A stretch of DNA of 64,000 bases from Streptomyces sp. NBC_00691 (lineage in GTDB: Bacteria; Actinomycetota; Actinomycetes; Streptomycetales; Streptomycetaceae). Positions within the stretch are counted from its first letter, which is position 1. Each line of letters opens with the position of its first letter. The stretch covers positions 124,001-188,000 of the forward strand of contig NZ_CP109007.1 in the NCBI RefSeq assembly GCF_036226665.1, read 5' to 3'. This document shows, piece by piece, positions 60,844-64,000 of the stretch. The position numbers and the translations under genes were made by a program. The notes under the pieces were generated by a model that searched no databases, was not told where the DNA came from, and saw only the letters and a list, made by a program, of their open reading frames with translations.

Positions 60844-62067
60844 TCACCAGTTCGGGTCGAGACCGCGCACGTGCGCGGGGAGGGGCAGGTCAGGCGGGTA
60901 CAGAAGGTAGACCACTCCCCCGCCGCCGGACGCCGACAGCCACACGCGTTCGAACTCCCCGCGCGCGTAGACCCTTCGTACGTCCTCGTCGGTGGCGGAG
61001 AGCGGGTCGTTGGCGACGACGTCTCCGTCCTCCGTGAACCCGCAGACGATCTTGATGCTGCCGGCCGGCGAGTAACCCGCGCCCGCCAGTTCGCCGATGC
61101 GGAAGCTCTGGGCCGTGGCGACCGGAATGCCCGCGCAGATGAAGCGTTCGAGCTCGCTCAGCGAGCGGAGACGCGTGACCAGGCCCCTGAGTCCGTACCG
61201 CGCGGGATAGGCGGCGTTGAAGGCCCAGTTGCCGCAGCCCTTGTAGGCGTAGTCGTACACGGCACGGGCCGTGTAGTCGACTTGCGGGGCGGTGTCGGCG
61301 GGGTCGATCCACGCCGTTTCGTCGTCGCTCGGCCCGTGGCCGAAGTATTCGACGAGCATCGCCGTGCAGGCGGGCGCCGACCAGGCTTCTCCGCCTCCGT
61401 CCCATTGCGGACTGTGGCCGGTGTGCACCTCCTGGGAGCGGCGCGGTACGTCGAGGACCTTGCCCCGGGCCCCGGCGGGTGCGCTCACCGCTTGGCGGTG
61501 GCCGGGGGGCAGCGACGACGCGGCGAGGCAGAGGGTCTGGACGACGGGCCCTTCGGAGGTGCCCCGCGTGCGCGCCAGCCTGACCTCGAGTTCGTAGCCG
61601 TGCACGGGCCGGCCGGGGGACGCCACGAAGACGTCCACGTCCGCCGATCCGAAGGGGTCGGCCTGGCCGGGCACGGTGGTGCGGTGTACGACGTCGTCGT
61701 CGGACGTCCAGTGCGCCATGACGTACCAAGCGGAGGGATCTCCCTGCGCGTCGCGCACACGGAGCCGCACCCTCAGCCGGGTTCCCGCCGGAGTGAGAGC
61801 GGTCCACGAGGGGATGAGTTCCTCGGCCGGGAAGGGCAGCTCGCGCCAGCCGGTGGAGCAGGTCGCGTACTCCCACTCGAGCGTGGCGTGCCCGTGCTGA
61901 TCCACGAAGGCCTCTTGCCCTTCGGGGTGTTCCAGGCGCAGGGCTCCGTCCGACCAGGCCGTTCCAGTGAACGTGGCATCGGAGAAATGACAGGCCTCCG
62001 ACCAGCGGTGCAGCACCGCCTGAGGATCGAACGGGTCGTTCGTTCGCCCACAGTTCTCGCCTGTCAC
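60844..62067 (-). CDS. C39-like peptidase family protein
   Basis: 407 residues from GTG 62067 (AGGGAAGACC directly upstream; ATG 62139 is a weaker alternative). The first half (about 1-190) is a beta-rich domain (FHWSEACHFSD..TGTAW; LRVRLRVRDAQGDPSAWYVM; VHGYELEVRLARTRG). The second half is a papain-like C39_2 domain: DVPRRSQEVHTGHSPQWDGG, APACTAMLVEYFGHGPSDDE (Cys), YDYAYKGCGNWAFNAAYPAR, and SIKIVCGFTEDGDVVANDP, where a His would be expected before the V-GF strand but Lys-Ile-Val is seen. The His replacement may make it inactive or different. No signal peptide is obvious, unlike most secreted relatives. Lies 131 nt after the amidase gene. Confidence 0.78.
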   Translation of the reverse strand: MTGENCGRTNDPFDPQAVLHRWSEACHFSDATFTGTAWSDGALRLEHPEGQEAFVDQHGHATLEWEYATCSTGWRELPFPAEELIPSWTALTPAGTRLRVRLRVRDAQGDPSAWYVMAHWTSDDDVVHRTTVPGQADPFGSADVDVFVASPGRPVHGYELEVRLARTRGTSEGPVVQTLCLAASSLPPGHRQAVSAPAGARGKVLDVPRRSQEVHTGHSPQWDGGGEAWSAPACTAMLVEYFGHGPSDDETAWIDPADTAPQVDYTARAVYDYAYKGCGNWAFNAAYPARYGLRGLVTRLRSLSELERFICAGIPVATAQSFRIGELAGAGYSPAGSIKIVCGFTEDGDVVANDPLSATDEDVRRVYARGEFERVWLSASGGGGVVYLLYPPDLPLPAHVRGLDPNW

Positions 62068-62197
62068 GGTCTTCCCTGCTGCTTTCTCGTAGCTTCGGTA
62101 CGACCCTGCCTGACGCTGGTGGCGGGGCGGGGCCCACATGGTAGCGGCCTGGACTTCCCGATGAGGAGTTCCAGGCCGCTCCGGATGCCGCCTGCGG

Positions 62198-64000
62198 TCA
62201 GTTCACCGCACGAGGCAGTACGGCGGCCGGGTTCACGACGACGTCGTCCGCCTTGACGAACATGATGCGGTGGCCGAACTGCACCTGGTGGTACCTGAGC
62301 GCGCCGCGGACCACGGTGTGGCCGGCGAGCTCGAAGGTCTTGGAGTGGTAGTACTCGCCGTTGACCGTCTGGCCGACGCTGTAGAACTGTCCCGGGAGGA
62401 GTGTGTACTGCAGCGGCACCAGGGGCTGGACCGGAATGTCCGCGGGATACGCGGCGGGCTCCGGGTAGGCGCGGCCGTAGAGCGGCGCGCTGTCGAGTCC
62501 GGGGCGCAACCGCGCCACCAGCCCCTTGGAGGGCAGCGTCATCGCGTGGCGGGGGTCGTTCTTGAACCAGCCCTTCTGCCCCAGGTACCACAGGGCCGTC
62601 CAGTCGCCGCGGCGTTCGGCCACCACGTACTTCTGCCCGGTGCTCACACGCGCGGCGTGGTTGTAGACGGACCAGGTGCCGGGGGACGGACGGATGCCGA
62701 CGTCGGTGACCAGCGGGGCGTCTTCCCGGGGTTCGCTGCGCAGGGTGATGGAGGCGGACCCGTGCACGGGGCAGAGGTCGGCCGGAGTCGCTCCGCAGTA
62801 GTACGGCTCCGTGTTCGAGTCGTAGTCGGGGCGGATCGTCACCAGCGGCGAGGTGGCCTTGCCGTGGGCCTTGAACGGCTTGCCCAGGAGGCCGAAGTAG
62901 TGGTCCCAGTCCCAGTAGGGGCCGGGGTCCTGGTGCATGCCGGCGACGTTGGCGGGCACGGTGCCCGGCACGTTGTCGTGGCCGATGACGTGGGCCCGGT
63001 CCAGGGGGACGTCGTACTTCTTGGCGAGATGGCGGACGAGGCGGGCGGACGTCCGGTACATGGCTTCGGTGTACCACTGGCCGCCCTCGGCCAGGAAGCC
63101 CTCGTGTTCGAGACCGATGGACTTGGAGTTGACGTACCAGTTGCCGGCGTGCCAGCCGACGTCCTTCGCCCGCAGGTGGTTGGCGATGTGGCCGTCCGCG
63201 GAGCGGAGACTGTAGTGCCAGGACACGTAGGTCGGGTCCTGGACCAGCTTGAGGGTGGTGTCCCAGGTCGCTTCGGTGTCGTGGATCACGATGTAGTCGA
63301 TCGCCTGGTTGTTCGGACGGTCCGAGAGGTCGTGGTTCCCGAAGTCGCCCGGCTCTTCGGAGAGCATCTGATACGGGGCCGGCGTCCAGTCGCAGCCCAG
63401 GTCGCGGGGGCAGTCGGCGCCCGGCACGGTGGCCTTCAGCCCGAGCCTCTCCAGCTGCCGGGTCTCCGGCTGGACGGGCACGGGGGGAAGGGTGACGACG
63501 GTCCCGTCGTCGGTGCGGCGCGACTCTCCCGCGTTGATCAGCGAGAAGACGTCGTCGGCGAAACGGCGGGCCGCGCCCGTCTCGCCGGCGCCCGAGTAGG
63601 CGGCGACCGCCGCGTACCACTGGGCCGGGTCTGTGCTCAGGGGCAGGCCGGCGGACCGCTGGTGGTCCGCGAGGAGCGCGGCGCCGCCCTCGATGTTGGC
63701 CGCGGGGTCGGTCCTGAGGCGGCTCGCCGGCAGTCCCGTGAGCGCCGCGGCCCGGCCCAGGGTCTCCAGTGAGGCGGGGAGCCGTTCCTGATCGACGGGT
63801 GTGTCACGGCGTACGAGGGGCGGCCGGGAGGTGTCGCCCCGCGGGTCCTCGTGACCGCTCGAGTGGTGGGGCGTCTCGGCGAGCGCCGCCCGGGCGTCGG
63901 TCAGGTGCATGGGGCCGAAGCCCGCGTCGACGCTGGGTGCGCCGCGGTGGTCGTCCCAGCGGCTCTGGAGGTACGAGACCGCGAGCAGGACCGTCTCGGG
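62198..64000 (-). CDS. N-acetylmuramoyl-L-alanine amidase (Amidase_2), 5' end beyond window
   Basis: The frame is open to the right window edge (ETVLLAVSYLQSRWDDH reads through), so the N-terminus is missing; 600 residues are visible. The N-part resembles a lytic-transglycosylase-like helical domain (SRWDDHRGAPSVDAGFGPMH, ANIEGGAALLADHQR, WYAAVAAYSGAGE). The Amidase_2 zinc domain follows: AIDYIVIHDTEATWDTT (His), SWHYSLRSADGHI (His), KDVGWHAGNW, SIGLEHEGFL, and VIGHDNVPG (His, Asp). The C-part has SH3-like repeats (LRSEPREDAPLVTDVG; WTALWYLGQKGWFKN). The enzyme cleaves the MurNAc-L-Ala bond, releasing stem peptides from glycan. Probably exported. Confidence 0.88.
   Translation of the reverse strand, partial: PETVLLAVSYLQSRWDDHRGAPSVDAGFGPMHLTDARAALAETPHHSSGHEDPRGDTSRPPLVRRDTPVDQERLPASLETLGRAAALTGLPASRLRTDPAANIEGGAALLADHQRSAGLPLSTDPAQWYAAVAAYSGAGETGAARRFADDVFSLINAGESRRTDDGTVVTLPPVPVQPETRQLERLGLKATVPGADCPRDLGCDWTPAPYQMLSEEPGDFGNHDLSDRPNNQAIDYIVIHDTEATWDTTLKLVQDPTYVSWHYSLRSADGHIANHLRAKDVGWHAGNWYVNSKSIGLEHEGFLAEGGQWYTEAMYRTSARLVRHLAKKYDVPLDRAHVIGHDNVPGTVPANVAGMHQDPGPYWDWDHYFGLLGKPFKAHGKATSPLVTIRPDYDSNTEPYYCGATPADLCPVHGSASITLRSEPREDAPLVTDVGIRPSPGTWSVYNHAARVSTGQKYVVAERRGDWTALWYLGQKGWFKNDPRHAMTLPSKGLVARLRPGLDSAPLYGRAYPEPAAYPADIPVQPLVPLQYTLLPGQFYSVGQTVNGEYYHSKTFELAGHTVVRGALRYHQVQFGHRIMFVKADDVVVNPAAVLPRAVN

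Noticed and set aside
52374..64000. Classical biosynthetic (NRPS/RiPP) gene cluster
   Set aside because: No synthetase, precursor peptide, cyclase or transporter is visible. The enzymes are hydrolases and decarboxylases.

Overview
The window is about 70% G+C, with many GTG starts, leaderless promoters and GTGA/ATGA gene overlaps. Its families (AfsR/SARP regulator, CBM13/CBM2 secreted glycanases, sortase-E type LAxTG anchor, TipAS domain, PRC-barrel/CsbD stress proteins, peptidase C39 and S9 proteins) point to Streptomyces or a close relative. The high load of decayed genes and IS scars, and the near absence of housekeeping genes, suggest an accessory chromosomal-arm region. That location is inference.

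Layout. 1-7.6 kb: partial ABM-type monooxygenase, sortase-anchored trypsin, frameshifted PP2C phosphatase, alpha/beta hydrolase with a divergent TetR regulator, integrase remnant, zinc-ribbon hypothetical, secreted FG-GAP protein. 7.8-10.7 kb: graveyard of a trypsin-STAND ATPase plus Trypco2 module, an IS21-type istA/istB scar and a Tap-like remnant carrying a small internal inversion. 10.9-13.2 kb: two-gene cassette of FAD oxidoreductase and squalene/phytoene-synthase-like protein. 13.4-16.1 kb: short GC repeats, SRPBCC/ArsR remnants, a DinB-like protein, and a small stress module (PRC barrel, hydrophobic peptide, CsbD). 16.4-20 kb: mosaic of decayed genes, IS256 and IS5 fragments, and a 278-bp degenerate copy of the ketosynthase gene found at 46.8 kb. 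20-31 kb: S24-like protein, stand-alone TipAS protein, DUF389 membrane protein, AfsR-like giant regulator, PQQ/WD-like lipoprotein-type protein, XRE/membrane protein pair, proline-rich peptide. 31.6-37.5 kb: two secreted beta-1,3-glucanases (GH16, GH64) and a DUF4157 protein of the kind linked to contractile injection systems. 37.4-39.3 kb: an IS701-type element with 124-bp inverted repeats inserted at CTAG on the DUF4157 stop codon, beside an older related IS end. 39.5-44.4 kb: hypothetical protein, a tRNA-like structure, and a histidine kinase/response regulator/PP2C phosphatase module. 44.7-52.3 kb: chitinase with its direct-repeat operator, FabF-like ketosynthase divergent from a TetR regulator with twin palindromes, DedA protein, methyltransferase, NarL-type two-component system.

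52.4-64 kb is the most coherent block. Eight leftward genes encode an N-acetylmuramoyl-L-alanine amidase (cut by the window end), a C39-type peptidase, an S9 oligopeptidase, an S66 LD-carboxypeptidase, an M55 D-aminopeptidase, an M20 peptidase, a diaminopimelate decarboxylase and a second fold-III PLP decarboxylase. The S9-S66-M55 genes overlap start-to-stop. Together they look like a pathway that takes wall-derived or D-amino-acid peptides apart and decarboxylates the released diamino acid. That combination is my main candidate for an undescribed system.
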